Positions 11,659-24,809 of a stretch of 64,000 nucleotides of DNA are shown here, in pieces. The stretch comes from Prosapia bicincta. Its lineage: Eukaryota > Arthropoda > Insecta > Hemiptera > Cercopidae. The notes under the pieces were generated by a model. It did no database searches. It saw nothing but the letters and a program-made list of their open reading frames with translations, and had not been told where the DNA came from. The stretch lies in assembly GCA_036971475.1 (NCBI GenBank), contig JBAIZL010000028.1:1047501-1111500 (forward strand), given 5' to 3'. Positions within the stretch are counted from its first letter, which is position 1. Every line of letters starts with the position of its first letter. The position numbers were made by a program, and so were the translations under genes.

Positions 11659-12015
11659 ATCTATATTTACGACACACAATATCAAGAGCACAGTGGTACA
11701 ATATATTACAATAAAAATATTGAAAAGAACCCCAATACCACAAAAATAATCAAAAATAACAAATAAGACAAGTTACTTAAGATTAAACCCTTATGTACAT
11801 TTCGATGACCATGTCATCATCATCAGAGGGATCATTCTAGTTTGTAACTTCTTGTGTGTTAGATTGTGTTTTGTAACAAGACCCTCTGATGATGATGATG
11901 TCATCGAAATGTACATAAGGGTTTAATCTTAAGTAACTTGTCTTATTTGTTATTTTTGATTATTTTTGTGGTATTGGGGTTCTTTTCAATATTTTTATTG
12001 TAATCTATATTTACG
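11659..12015. mobile_element. Foldback/MITE-like element with ~125-bp inverted arms
   Basis: The left arm 11705-11830 and right arm 11882-12004 are reverse complements with almost no mismatches apart from a 3-bp indel near the loop; the spacer is 51 bp. Both arms carry, facing inward, CTGATGATGATGA plus a small hairpin and CGAAATGTAC. The 13-mer ATCTATATTTACG occurs at 11659-11671 and again at 12003-12015, so it may be a target-site duplication around an element of about 331 bp (11672-12002) that starts with a 33-bp unpaired leader. There is no ORF. The near-identity of the arms means either recent formation or ongoing arm correction. A 13-bp duplication would fit target-primed insertion better than a cut-and-paste transposon. 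Confidence 0.75.
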
Positions 12016-15000
12016 CTTAACTAGCTAGTTAAGCATTTCCAAAATTTAATAGTTACCAAATTTAAAACCTTATTTAAAATAAATTTAATAGTAACGTTCA
12101 GCAAGGACAGCGGCGATCTTCTCGCCCGGTGTATAGATGACACAAGAGCGAGTTTATTTGTTGTGCGGGCCCTACTACGCCTTCTAATATGATCATTGCT
12201 CCAAAAACGTGTTTAATACAATCTTCTTTAGAGTATTCCTAATTGTTTTTATTTCAAGGTTAACTCTACTCTATAAATATAAAATGTCGTAATGCGTTTG
12301 GATGTGATGGAATTCCCACGTCTTATAACTAGGTATAGATCATATCATGACTCTAGCTTGGGGCTTGGAGGTGAAAGCATAGCTAGACTATTCATAATTA
12401 ATCATTTAATCTATATAATAAGAGAAGGCTTCTGATGTTTAGAAGTGAGTAGACATTTCAAATTCTTATAGTAAAGCCCAATCATTATAGATTTTGTGTG
12501 TTATAATTAAAATACGCAATACTAAGAGAAATATTTTTATGGTTCCATGATGATGACATAAAATTAAACCAAAGACCGAATTGCCTCAAGGCCCTTTTCT
12601 TATAAAGGTAATATCTCTACTTTATATTATAGATTTTGCTTTGTAATCAAATTGCGGATACTTCCATAAATAATTCTATCCGATATATTGGTTAATTTGT
12701 TGGCTATTTATTAAAGAGATGGCCATAAGTAGATGATATTTTGAACTCATTATAAGTTCTACTAGTTTTTAACCCTTTAGGTCAGTTCTAGGTATTATTT
12801 TGTAATGTAATACAATTTAATAATCTTAATATTTCAAATAAAATCGCATCAAATTGCCCTTAACCTTGAGTTTATTATTTGTCAGCTGCTCTGTAGGAGG
12901 ACTCCTCTTATTACTGCCTATGGAAGAGGAGAAGATCCTGAACAAGAGATTAAGGTAAAGACATAAAATTTCCTACTCTGGGACATCAGAAATGGCCATA
13001 GCATCATGTGGAGGGAATCGATCCTCTGAAGTGGCCACTACGAGTTGGAATAAATACAATTGCAGTCGTGGTAAGTGAAATTTCAAATAATTTTTGTTAA
13101 TGAATTAAAATATACAGATAATTTAGAAGTTGATAAGAATGTCTATAAATATGAAAAAGTCTTTATTACAGTGGGCTTACTTGAATATTCGTTAGATTAT
13201 GATTTTCTTCCAATGTTGTACAGAAAACAATAAAACTCATGCAATACAGAAGCTAAAATAACTTTATTTATTATTATGATGCATCATTTGTTGTTTCAAT
13301 TTTACAATTTTCACTTTATTTAAAAATTTATTAAATAGGCCTTAGTAAATGAAGTTAATTAATAAATACAGTTTCGTCATTAATTAAACTGTCAGTATAT
13401 TAAATTACTATATTTATGCACCGTGAAATATAAAACTTTCCTTACACATATATTTTAATTTGCGAGTATAAAAGTGATAAACAGCTGTTGTATGAAATCA
13501 TATGTTACCACCTTATTTAATATACGATATTTATGAATAGTCATTGAAAACTGTATTTGAACATGGTTTATAAGCAATTTCTAACTGAAGTCGAAACATT
13601 TGTTAGGAATAACCTCCATGTTTTTCACAGAAATATTTGGTAAAAAATTTCATTGGTTTTAGAATAAATGTACACTTTTTGTGAATTTGTAACGATGACG
13701 TCACGTTCTACAGGTTTACCAATGTAACATTTTTTTTAATGCTTATTTATTAACAAGCAATAAGTAAGGAAAAGGTCTATACTTTGATGTTATTTGGTTT
13801 TATTTTTGTTTTTCAGTTCTTTCTGAGGGCATAAATAAAACAATTTTAACAATAGTTAGGTTTTAATAAATAATTACTTTGTTTGATTTCTATGAAAACC
13901 ATTCAATGCAAATTTTAGTGGATATGAGAGAACTACTATACCCTATCCAAAATAAGAAGCGCCCTAGAGGAATAGGTGACCCTCCTATACACACTCGCGC
14001 GGACCCGGCCAGGCGACCTACTTGCCTCCGATGAACCCTGTAGATCTTGGCTTACAAAACTAAAATCTTTAAAAGTGTATCATTTAGGTAATGTTTACTG
14101 CAGTTTTTGAATTCTAAGTATTAGTATTTAAAAATAGAGTCTAAAGATGGCGTTGTTGTCGATCCTAAAGGTAGAAAAGATAACAGCAATTAAATATCCA
14201 TTTCCGATATTTATTAAACTACATTAAATATTGATATGAAGATGACGTGTTTATCCTGTATTTCAGTAAATATTACGTAAATGTGATACGTAAAGATTTC
14301 AGTGTTAGAAGGTGCTGCATCGGCCGCAGGTTGAGAGGTCAGCGTGTGTCGAGGTGCGAGGGCACATCCTAGTTTGGATCACATTCAACACATGTTCTGA
14401 TGAATCCCGCACTGTTCCAAAAAAAGCAAATAATAATAACAAAGCAAATACAAGTGTAATATTAATAAACATTGAAAATATACGAAGCGCTTATACTTTT
14501 ATGTTCGTATTAATAAAGCTATTTTGTAAGTTTACTTGTGGTAAGCTACTTTGGTGATATTTCCTCACAGGTTAGTCTTGTTTGACTAATACATAACAGT
14601 CACCCACCTTACGACAAGACCTTGCAATAAAATGGTTACGGTAGTTGGTGGCGTAGCATTGACACTTGCTAGGTGTGGCCTTACAGATTCCCTCAGCGGG
14701 ACTCGCACTTGCCAAGGCAAATTACTCCAATATGTTAGCAAGCTTTATTGAATGCACCTTATAGAATGACATTGCAGGCAACAGATTACATAAGTTACGC
14801 AGACGCAGACTATGCTAGGCCAGTCTGTTGAACGTATTCGCGGACGATACAACATATACATACACCCACGGTTACTAGAATACTCTAGCGTCCGTGCATG
14901 GACCTACTTTATAAACAGAGAATGACTGACTTATGTACGTCCACGAGATACCTTATTTTACGTCTATTTAAATTGTTAAAGTAGCAAAATTATCAGAAAT

Positions 15001-15170
15001 AATAGATAAAATGTCAACACGTTAAAACCTTTTATTGCGACCTTACTGCCTTATGTCTAGTACTGTTGTTAAGATCATATTATTATAGTATATTATGCAT
15101 TAAATCGCAATATGCTTGCACTAACTATAGGCCCAAAGTAACAGGAGGAAACCAACTACCGAAAGGTAAG
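12016..15170. other. AT-rich spacer with small GC-rich islands
   Basis: No gene supported. GC-rich islands lie at about 12095-12180, 12880-13080, 13950-14045 and 14315-14420. The second contains two donor-like sites (AAG/GTAAAG near 12952 and GTG/GTAAGTG near 13070) and short open stretches (for example ITAYGRGEDPEQEIK), but an intron between them would be only about 35 bp, and no family is recognised. Confidence 0.45.
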
Positions 15171-16035
15171 TTTAGGATAGCCTATATGTCCAATCTAAAG
15201 GCTCAGTGGTCGACTAGAGATGTTAGGATAGCCTATATGTCCAATCTAAAGGCTCAGTGGTCGACTAGAGATGTTAGGATAGCCTATATGTCCAATCTAG
15301 AGGCCCAGTGGTCGACTAGAAATGTTAGGATAGCCTATATGTCCAATCTAGAGCCTTAGTGGTCGACTAGAGATGTTAGGATAGCCTATATGTCCAATCT
15401 AAAGGCTCAGTGGTCGACTAGAGATATTAGGATAGCCTATATGTCCAACCTAAAGGCTCAGTGGTCGACTAGAAATGTTAGGATAGCCTATATGTCCTAT
15501 CTAGAGGCTCAGTGGTCGACTAGAGATATTAGGATAGCCTATATGTCCAATCTAGAGGCTCAGTGGTCGACTAGAGATGTTAGGATAGCCTATATGTCAA
15601 ATCTAGAGCCTTAGTGGTCGACTAGAGATGTTAGGATAGCCTATATGTCCAATCTAAAGGCTCAGTGGTCGACTAGAGATATTAGGATAGCCTATATGTC
15701 CAATCTAGAGCCTTAGTGGTCGACTAGAAATGTTAGGATAGCCTATATGTCCAATCTAAAGGCTTAGTGGTCGACTAGAGATGTTAGGATAGCCTATATG
15801 TCCAATCTAGAGGCTTAGTGGTCGACTAGAGATGTTAGGATAGCCTATATGTCCAATCTAGAGGCTTAGTGGTCGACTAGAGATATTAGGATAGCCTATA
15901 TGTCCAATCTAGAGGCTCAGTGGTCGACTAGAGATGTTAGGATAGCCTGTATGTCAAATCTAGAGCCTTAGTGGTCGACTAGAAATGTTAGGATATCCTA
16001 TATGTCCAATCTAGAGGCTCAGTGGTAGACTAGAG

Positions 16036-16880
16036 ATGTTAGGACAGCCTATATGTCCAATCTAGAGGTTCAGTGGTCGACTAGAAATGTTAGGATAGTC
16101 TATATGTCCAATCTAAAGGCCCAGTGGTCGACTAGAAATGTTAGGATAACCTATATGTCCAATCTAGAGGTTCAGTGGTCGACTAGAAATGTTAGGATAT
16201 CCTATATGTCCAATCTAGAGGCTCAGTGGTAGACTAGAATTGTTAGGATAACCTATATGTCCAATCTAGAGGTTCAGTGGTCGACTAGAAATGTTAGGAT
16301 AACCTATATGTCCAATCTAAAGGCCCAGTGGTAGACTAGAGATGTTAGGACAGCCTATATGTCCAATCTAGAGGTTCAGTGGTCGACTAAAAATGTTAGG
16401 ATAACCTATATGTCCAATCTAAAGGCCCAGTGGTCGACTAGAGATATTAGGATAGCCTATATGTCCAATCTAAAGGCTCAGTGGTCGACTAGAAATGTTG
16501 GGATAACCTATATGTCCAATCTAAAGGCTCAGTGGTCGACTAGAAATGTTAGGATAACCTATATGTCCAATCTAAAGGCCCAGTGGTAGACTAGAGATGT
16601 TAGGATAACCTATATGTCCAATCTAAAGGCTCAGTGGTCGACTAGAAATGTTAGGATAACCTATATGTCCAATCTAAAGGCCCAGTGGTCGACTAGAGAT
16701 GTTAGGATAACCTATATGTCCAATCTAAAGGCTCAGTGGTCGACTAGAAATGTTAGGATAACCTATATGCCCAATCTAAAGGCTCAGTGGTCGACTAGAA
16801 ATGTTAGGATAACCTATATGTCCAATCTAAAGGCCCAGTGGTCGACTAGAGATGTTAGGATAACCTATATGTCCAATCTA
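16036..16880. repeat. Higher-order block, copy 1, in the 51-bp array
   Basis: About 845 bp matching 18076-18920 at an offset of exactly 2040 bp (40 units). It includes shared private variants such as ACTAGAATTGTTAGG and GGATAGTCTATATG. A single mismatch (A at 16857, C at 18897) was seen in the part I compared. Confidence 0.9.
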
Positions 16881-18075
16881 AAGGCCCAGTGGTCGACTAG
16901 AGATGTTAGGATAACCTATATGTCCAATCTAAAGGCCCAGTGGTCGACTAGAGATGTTAGGATAACCTATATGTCCAATCTAAAGGCTCAGTGGTCGACT
17001 AGAAATGTTAGGATAACCTATATGTCCAATCTAAAGGCTCAGTGGTCGACTAGAGATGTTAGAATAGCCTGTATGTCCAATCTAGAGCCTTAGTGGTCGA
17101 CTAGAAATGTTAGGATAGCCTATATGTCCAATCTAGAGCCTTAGTGGTCGACTAGAAATGTTAGGATAACCTATATGTCCAATCTAAAGGGCCAGTGGTC
17201 TGCTAGAAATGTTAGGATAGCCTATATGTCCAATATAAAGGCCCAGTGGTCAACTAGAAATGTTAGGATAACCTATATGTCCAATCTAAAGGCTCAGTGG
17301 TCGACTAGAAATGTTAGGATAACCTATATGTCCAATCTAAAGGGCCAGTGGTCTGCTAGAAATGTTAGGATAACCTATATGTCCAATCTAAAGGCCCAGT
17401 GGTAGACTAGAGATGTTAGGATAACCTATATGTCCAATCTAAAGGCTCAGTGGTCGACTAGAAATGTTAGGATAACCTATATGTCCAATCTAAAGGCCCA
17501 GTGGTCGACTAGAGATGTTAGGATAACCTATATGTCCAATCTAAAGGCTCAGTGGTCGACTAGAAATGTTAGGATAACCTATATGCCCAATCTAAAGGCT
17601 CAGTGGTCGACTAGAAATGTTAGGATAACCTATATGTCCAATCTAAAGGCCCAGTGGTCAACTAGAGATGTTAGGATAACCTATATGTCCAATCTAAAGG
17701 CCCAGTGGTCGACTAGAAATGTTAGGATAACCTATATGTCCAATCTAAAGGCTCAGTGGTCGACTAGAGATGTTAGAATAGCCTGTATGTCCAATCTAGG
17801 GCCTTAGTGGTCGACTAGAAATGTTAGGATAGCCTATATGTCCAATCTAGAGCCTTAGTGGTCGACTAGAAATGTTAGGATAACCTATATGTCCAATCTA
17901 AAGGGCCAGTGGTCTGCTAGAAATGTTAGGATAGCCTATATGTCCAATATAAAGGCCCAGTGGTCAACTAGAAATGTTAGGATAACCTATATGTCCAATC
18001 TAAAGGCCCAGTGGTCGACTAGAAATGTTAGGATAGCCTATATGTCCAATCTAGAGGCTCAGTGGTAGACTAGAG

Positions 18076-18920
18076 ATGTTAGGACAGCCTATATGTCCAA
18101 TCTAGAGGTTCAGTGGTCGACTAGAAATGTTAGGATAGTCTATATGTCCAATCTAAAGGCCCAGTGGTCGACTAGAAATGTTAGGATAACCTATATGTCC
18201 AATCTAGAGGTTCAGTGGTCGACTAGAAATGTTAGGATATCCTATATGTCCAATCTAGAGGCTCAGTGGTAGACTAGAATTGTTAGGATAACCTATATGT
18301 CCAATCTAGAGGTTCAGTGGTCGACTAGAAATGTTAGGATAACCTATATGTCCAATCTAAAGGCCCAGTGGTAGACTAGAGATGTTAGGACAGCCTATAT
18401 GTCCAATCTAGAGGTTCAGTGGTCGACTAAAAATGTTAGGATAACCTATATGTCCAATCTAAAGGCCCAGTGGTCGACTAGAGATATTAGGATAGCCTAT
18501 ATGTCCAATCTAAAGGCTCAGTGGTCGACTAGAAATGTTGGGATAACCTATATGTCCAATCTAAAGGCTCAGTGGTCGACTAGAAATGTTAGGATAACCT
18601 ATATGTCCAATCTAAAGGCCCAGTGGTAGACTAGAGATGTTAGGATAACCTATATGTCCAATCTAAAGGCTCAGTGGTCGACTAGAAATGTTAGGATAAC
18701 CTATATGTCCAATCTAAAGGCCCAGTGGTCGACTAGAGATGTTAGGATAACCTATATGTCCAATCTAAAGGCTCAGTGGTCGACTAGAAATGTTAGGATA
18801 ACCTATATGCCCAATCTAAAGGCTCAGTGGTCGACTAGAAATGTTAGGATAACCTATATGTCCAATCTAAAGGCCCAGTGGTCGACTAGAGATGTTCGGA
18901 TAACCTATATGTCCAATCTA
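18076..18920. repeat. Higher-order block, copy 2, in the 51-bp array
   Basis: Partner of 16036-16880. The near-identity shows that a segment of some 17 units was copied as a block, by unequal exchange or gene conversion, recently compared with the divergence between neighbouring units. Confidence 0.9.
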
Positions 18921-21900
18921 AAGGCTCAGTGGTCGACTAGAAATGTTAGGATAACCTATATGTCCAATCTAAAGGCTCAGTGGTCGACTAGAGATGTTAG
19001 GATAACCTATATGTCCAATCTAAAGGCTCAGTGGTCGACTAGAAATGTTAGGATAACCTATATGTCCAATCTAAAGGCTCAGTGGTCGACTAGAAATGTT
19101 AGGATAACCTATATGTCCAATCTAAAGGCTCAGTGGTCGACTAGAAATGTTAGGATAACCTATATGTCCAATCTAGAGGCTCAGTGGTCAACTAGAAATG
19201 TTAGGATAGCCTATATGTCCAATCTAGAGGCTCAGTGGTAGACTAGAGATGTTAGGATAGCCTATATGTCCAATCTAGAGGTTCAGTGGGCGACTAGAGA
19301 TGTTAGGATAACCTATATGTCCAAAATAAAGGCTCAGTGGTCGACTAGAGATGTTAGAATAACCTATATGTCCAATCTAGAGGCCCAGTGGTCGACTAGA
19401 AATGTTAGGATAACCTATATATCCAATCTAAAGGCTCAGTGGTAGACTAGAGATGTTAGGATAACCTATATGTCCAATCTAAAGGCTCAGTGGTCGACTA
19501 GAAATGTTAGGATAGCCTATATGTCCAATCTAGAGGCCCAGTGGTCGACTAGAAATGTTAGTATAACCTATATGTCCAATCTAAAGGCTCAGTGGTAGAC
19601 TAGAGATGTTAGGATAACCTATATGTCCAATCTAAAGGCTCAGTGGTCGACTAGAAATGTTAGGATAACCTATATGTCCAATCTAGAGGCCCAGTGGTCG
19701 ACTAGAAATGTTAGGATAACCTATATGTCCAATCTAAAGGCTCAGTGGTAGACTAGAGATGTTAGGATAACCTATATGTCCAATCTAAAGGTTCAGTGGT
19801 CGACTAGAAATGTTAGGATAACCTATATGTCCAATCTAGAGGCCCAATGGTCGACTAGAAATGTTAGGATAACCTATATGTCCAATCTAAAGGCTCAGTG
19901 GTCGACTAGAAATGTTAGGATAACCTATATGTCCAATCTAGAGCCTTAGTGGTCGACTAGAAATGTTAGGATAACCTATATGTCCAATCTAAAGGCTCAG
20001 TGGTCGACTAGAAATGTTAGGATAACCTATATGTCCAATCTAAAGGCTCAGTGGTCGACTAGAAATGTTAGGATAACCTATATGTCCAATCTAAAGGCCC
20101 AGTGGTAGACTAGAGATGAAGGGTAGCCTATATGTCCAATCTAAAGGCCCAGTGGTAGACTAGAGATGTTAGGATAGCCTATATGTCGAATCTAGAGGCT
20201 CAGTGGTCGACTAGAAATGTTAGGATAACCTATATATCCAATCTAAAAGCCCAGTGGTCGACTAGAGATGTTAGGATAACCTATATGTCCAATCTAAAGG
20301 CCCAGTGGTAGACTAGAGATGTTAGGATAGCCTATATGTCCAATATAGAGGCTCGGTGGTCGACTAGAAATGTTAGGATAACCTATATGTCCAATCTAGA
20401 GGCTTAGTGGTCGACTAGAAATGTTAGGATAACCTATATGTCCAATCTAGAGGCTCAGTGGTCGACTAGAAATGTTAGGATAACCTATATGTCCAATCTA
20501 AAGGCCCAGTGGTCGACTAGAAATGTTAGGATAACCTATATGTCCAATCTAGAGGTTCAGTGGTCGACTAGAAATGTTAGGATATCCTATATGTCCAATC
20601 TAGAGGCTCAGTGGTAGACTAGAAATGTTAGGATAGCCTATATCTCCAATCTAGAGGCTCGGTGGTCGACTAGAAATGTTAGGATAACCTATATGTCCAA
20701 TCTAGAGGCTCAGTGGTCGACTAGAAATGTTAGGATAACCTATATGTCCAATCTAGAGGCTCAGTGGTCGACTAGAAATGTTAGGATAACCTATATGTCC
20801 AATCTAAAGGCTTAGTGGTCGACTAGAAATGTTAGGATAACCTATATGTCCAATCTAAAGGCCCAGTGGTAGACTAGAGATGTTAGGATAACCTATATGT
20901 CCAATCTAGAGGCTCAGTGGTCGACTAGAAATGTTAGGATAACCTATATGTCCAATCTAGAGGCTCAGTGGTCGACTAGAAATGTTAGGATAACCTATAT
21001 GTCCAATCTAAAGGCCCAGTGGTAGACTTGAGATGTTAGGATAACCTATATGTCCAATCTAAAGGCCCAGTGGTCGACTAGAAATGTTAGGATAACCTAT
21101 ATGTCCAATCTAAAGGCCCAGTGGTAGACTAGAGATGTTAGGATAACCTATATGTCCAATCTAGAGGCTCAGTGGTCGACTAGAAATGTTAGGATAGCCT
21201 ATATGTCCAATCTAAAGGTTCAGTGGTCGACTAGAAATGTTAGGATAACCTATATGTCCAATCTAAAGGCTCAGTGGTCGACTAGAAATGTTAGGATAAC
21301 CTATATGTCCAATCTAGAGGCTCAGTGGTCGACTAGAAATGTTAGGATAACCTATATGTCCAATCTAAAGGCCCAGTGGTCGACTAGAGATGTTAGGATA
21401 ACCTATATGTCCAATCTAAAGGCTCAGTGGTCGACTAGAAATGTTAGGATAGCCTATATGTCCAATCTAAAGGCTCAGTGGTCGACTAGAAATGTTAGGA
21501 TAACCTATATGTCCAATCTAAAGGCTCAGTGGTCGACTAGAAATGTTAGGATAGCCTATATGTCCAATCTAGAGGCTCAGTGGTCGACTAGAAATGTTAG
21601 GATAGCCTATATGTCCAATCTAAAGGCTCAGTGGTCGACTATAGATGTTAGGATAACCTATATGTCCAATCTAAAGGCCCAGTGGTCGACTAGAAATGTT
21701 AGGATAACCTATATGTCCAATCTAAAGGCCCAGTGGTAAACTAGAGATGTTAGGATAGCCTATATGTCCAATCTAAAGGCTCAGTGGTCGACTAGAAATG
21801 TTAGGATAACCTATATGTCCAATCTAAAGGCTCAGTGGTCGACTAGAAATGTTAGGATAACCTATATGTCCAATCTAAAGGCCCAGTGGTCGACTAGAAA

Positions 21901-22973
21901 TGTTAGGATAGCCTATATGTCCAATCTAAAGGCTCAGTGGTCGACTAGAAATGTTAGGATAACCTATATGTCCAATCTAAAGGCTCAGTGGTAGACTAGA
22001 GATGTTAGGATAGCCTATATGTCCAATCTAGAGCCTTAGTGGTCTTCTAGAAATGTTAGGATAACCTATATGTCCAATCTAAAGGCTCAGTGGTCGACTA
22101 GAAATGTTAGGATAGCCTATATGTCCAATCTAAAGGCTCAGTGGTCGACTAGAAATGTTAGGATAACCTATATGTCCAATCTAAAGGCTCAGTGGTCGAC
22201 TAGAAATGTTAGGATAGCCTATATGTCCAATTTAAAGGCTCAGTGGTCGACTAGAAATGTTAGGATAGCCTATATGTCCAATCTAAAGGCTCAGTGGTCG
22301 ACTAGAAATGTTAGGATAGCTTATATGTCCAATCTAAAGGCTCAGTGGTCGACTAGAAATGTTAGGATAGCCTATATGTCCAATATAGAGCCTTAGTGGT
22401 CGACTAGAAATGTTAGGATAGCCTATATGTCCAATCTAAAGGCTCAGTGGTCGACTAGAAATGTTAGGATAGCCTATATGTCCAATCTAAAGGCTCAGTG
22501 GTCGACTAGAAATGTTAGGATAACCTATATGTCCAATCTAAAGGCTCAGTGGTCGACTAGAAATGTTAGGATAACCTATATGTCCAATCTAAAGGCTCAG
22601 TGGTCGACTAGAGATGTTAGGATAACCTATATGTCCAATCTAAAGGCTCAGTGGTCGACTAGAAATGTTAGGATAACCTATATGTCCAATCTAAAGGCTC
22701 AGTGGTCGACTAGAAATGTTAGGATAGCCTATATGTCCAATCTAAAGGCTCAGTGGTCGACTAGAGATGTTAGGATAACCTATATGTCCAATCTAAAGGC
22801 TCAGTGGTCGACTAGAAATGTTAGGATAACCTATATGTCCAATCTAAAGGCTCAGTGGTCGACTAGAAATGTTAGGATAGCCTATATGTCCAATCTAAAG
22901 GCTCAGTGGTCGACTAGAAATGTTAGGATAACCTATATGTCCAATCTAAAGGCTCAGTGGTCGACTAGAAATG

Positions 22974-24809
22974 GCCTTTTGGTTACTTCTTGGCGAATGG
23001 CCTTCTTTATAATTAAAATGCAGTACAATACCGTTAAATTAATTACGTTAAGTATTTATTGTAATAATTGTGTAAAATTATTCAAACGAATAAATTTGAG
23101 AAAAATAAAAATTTGGAAAGAAGGGGATCACAGAGGTTGATTACCGAGCATTTTTTTAAAGGTTCTGCCACTATTCTCCCCCCCCCCCTCTCTAACTAGG
23201 CTCAAAACCGTCTTTAGTAATCGGTGAAGCTATCTGCTCTGCATCGGCACTTTATCATACATACAATCATTATTATTGTAATAATGTATTTCCTAAAGCA
23301 TTAAAGTTACTCTTCTCTTATTAACCTGAAGGTCTTGGGTTCAGTTCTCGGTCGCGTCAAAGAATTTTAATTCTTCTTCGTTCCTTAGATTTACTTTGTT
23401 TTTCTCACGCTGTGGAAAACTAGATGTTCTTTTTACACTACATAATTATTACTTCCTAATTTAATAGGAAGTAGAAAGAACAATTGCATTTAGAATAAAG
23501 AGCCTCAATCAAACAAAAACAGTAGCATCAATGACTTATAGGCTATATCCCTGTTACAAAGATAAAAACTGTCCTGAAATACGGAGTTGGGACGTTCCTG
23601 CTCGTAAAAATAAAGAGAAAATAAATCAATAGTACGAGTAGTCCTAAATCTTGAATTTTCTTTTAAAAATTTCATGCCTTGCTCTTTTTTCTTACTTTGA
23701 ATATAGGATATATTGTCTTATTATGGGAACGACACAAGAGTAGACTATATTAAATTTATTTTATAGCGATGATTAAATTTGACTCGTATTTGGAGCACAA
23801 CGGTCGATGGCTGCAGTTTGCCACAGCCTCCGTGCGTGCTGTGATGAGTGATCACAGAAAACTAAAACAATATATATAGGCCTATGAATTTTTTCCTACT
23901 TGACTGTAAAGTTTGCAGAGTTTAATGTTAAATTTTAACAATGTTTAGGTTTTGAGGGGAATTTTGTTACTCGAATCTGCCAAGTCATGAATATCGACTT
24001 TATCAGGAGAAATCTTGGAAACATTTAACAAGCATCGGGTGTTTAAAGTTAATTAAAAAATAAGTACTTAAGATTTGAAATATCCAATTACATAAAAGTA
24101 TCATAATTAAAGCGCGGAAAAAACAAAAATTATTTTCACTTTTTCTAATAAAATAATAATTCAGATTCTAACAATAAATCGATTTTAAATAATAAACCGA
24201 CTAATTCATATTATAGGCCTATAATAGAATTTTAACACATATAATAATGTAATTGAATTAACTACGAAATATTGAGAACATGAAATAAATATTATCACAC
24301 CAAAATATAATTTAATTGAAAATAAAAAAACTTTAGTTAGAATAACATTAATATAACGCAAGGTGTTTGACTAATAGCCTATAAACTGTCTAAAGTTCGA
24401 TTTTAGTAGTAAAAGCAAAAATTGAAATTAATGATGTCGTTAATTTAGTAGTTGCTATCGATGTAGTAATAGGATTAATAAGTAATAAACAGCAAGGAAG
24501 TGTAAGATGGAAGTATTTTATGAAATTAAAAAATTATTAGGGACTGAAAAAACAATACACTTGATAATATGTATGAAAATAAATAGTTTAAAACTGAAAG
24601 TATTTAAATAAAAAGGGGGAATAGCAAAAGATCGTGAGTTATTTATTAGGCGAAGAAGATTATAGATCGAAACTTATATTGCTAATAAAGATTGTATGAT
24701 TATTAAAATAAATTCTTAATAATCTCTTTTTCAATTCGGTTAGAAATATTAAAGAATTATTAAATAAATTTTAAAGGAAATTAAAAATGTAATCAGAAAG
24801 TGATATGAT
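22974..24809. other. Very AT-rich spacer
   Basis: A B-box-like GGGTTCAGTTC lies near 23338 without a convincing A-box. TAGGCCTA occurs at 23877-23884 and 24214-24221. Sequence from about 24500 may be the upstream part of the Penelope-like remnant (KELLNKF-type frames), but this is too decayed to delimit. Confidence 0.45.

Larger units (their letters stand above)
15171..22973. repeat. 51-bp satellite array, ~153 units, higher-order duplications
   Basis: The unit contains ATGTCCAATCTAAAGGCTC, then GTGGTCGACTAGAAATGTTA (with a GTCGAC palindrome), then GGATAACCTAT. The span of 7803 bp is about 153 units of 51 bp; the phase slips by a single base near 20117. The rare variant ATATGCCCAATC recurs at 16770, 17586 and 18810, that is at 816 and 2040 bp = 16 and 40 units. 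The block 16036-16880 is repeated almost base for base at 18076-18920. A 714-bp (14-unit) duplication links 17175 and 17889. Since 51 = 3 x 17, one frame reads MSNLKAQWSTRNVRITY repeatedly, with open stretches up to 237 codons, but the variants GCCTTAG and GGTAGAC put in-frame stops throughout. The left third (GATAGCC units, GAGCC) is more variable than the right third. Confidence 0.98.

Noticed and set aside
12880..13080. Two exons with donor sites AAG/GTAAAG and GTG/GTAAGTG
   Set aside because: The implied intron would be only about 35 bp, frames are short, and no protein family is recognisable. Noted in the spacer entry only.
15066..23140. ORFs of 74-237 codons with the MSNLKAQWSTRN repeat as a repetitive protein gene
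   Set aside because: The stops are part of recurrent unit variants, there is no start or promoter context, and the ORF ends run straight into AT-rich single-copy DNA.
23325..23365. tRNA gene or SINE based on a GGGTTCAGTTC B-box
   Set aside because: No A-box at suitable distance and no clover-leaf pairing.
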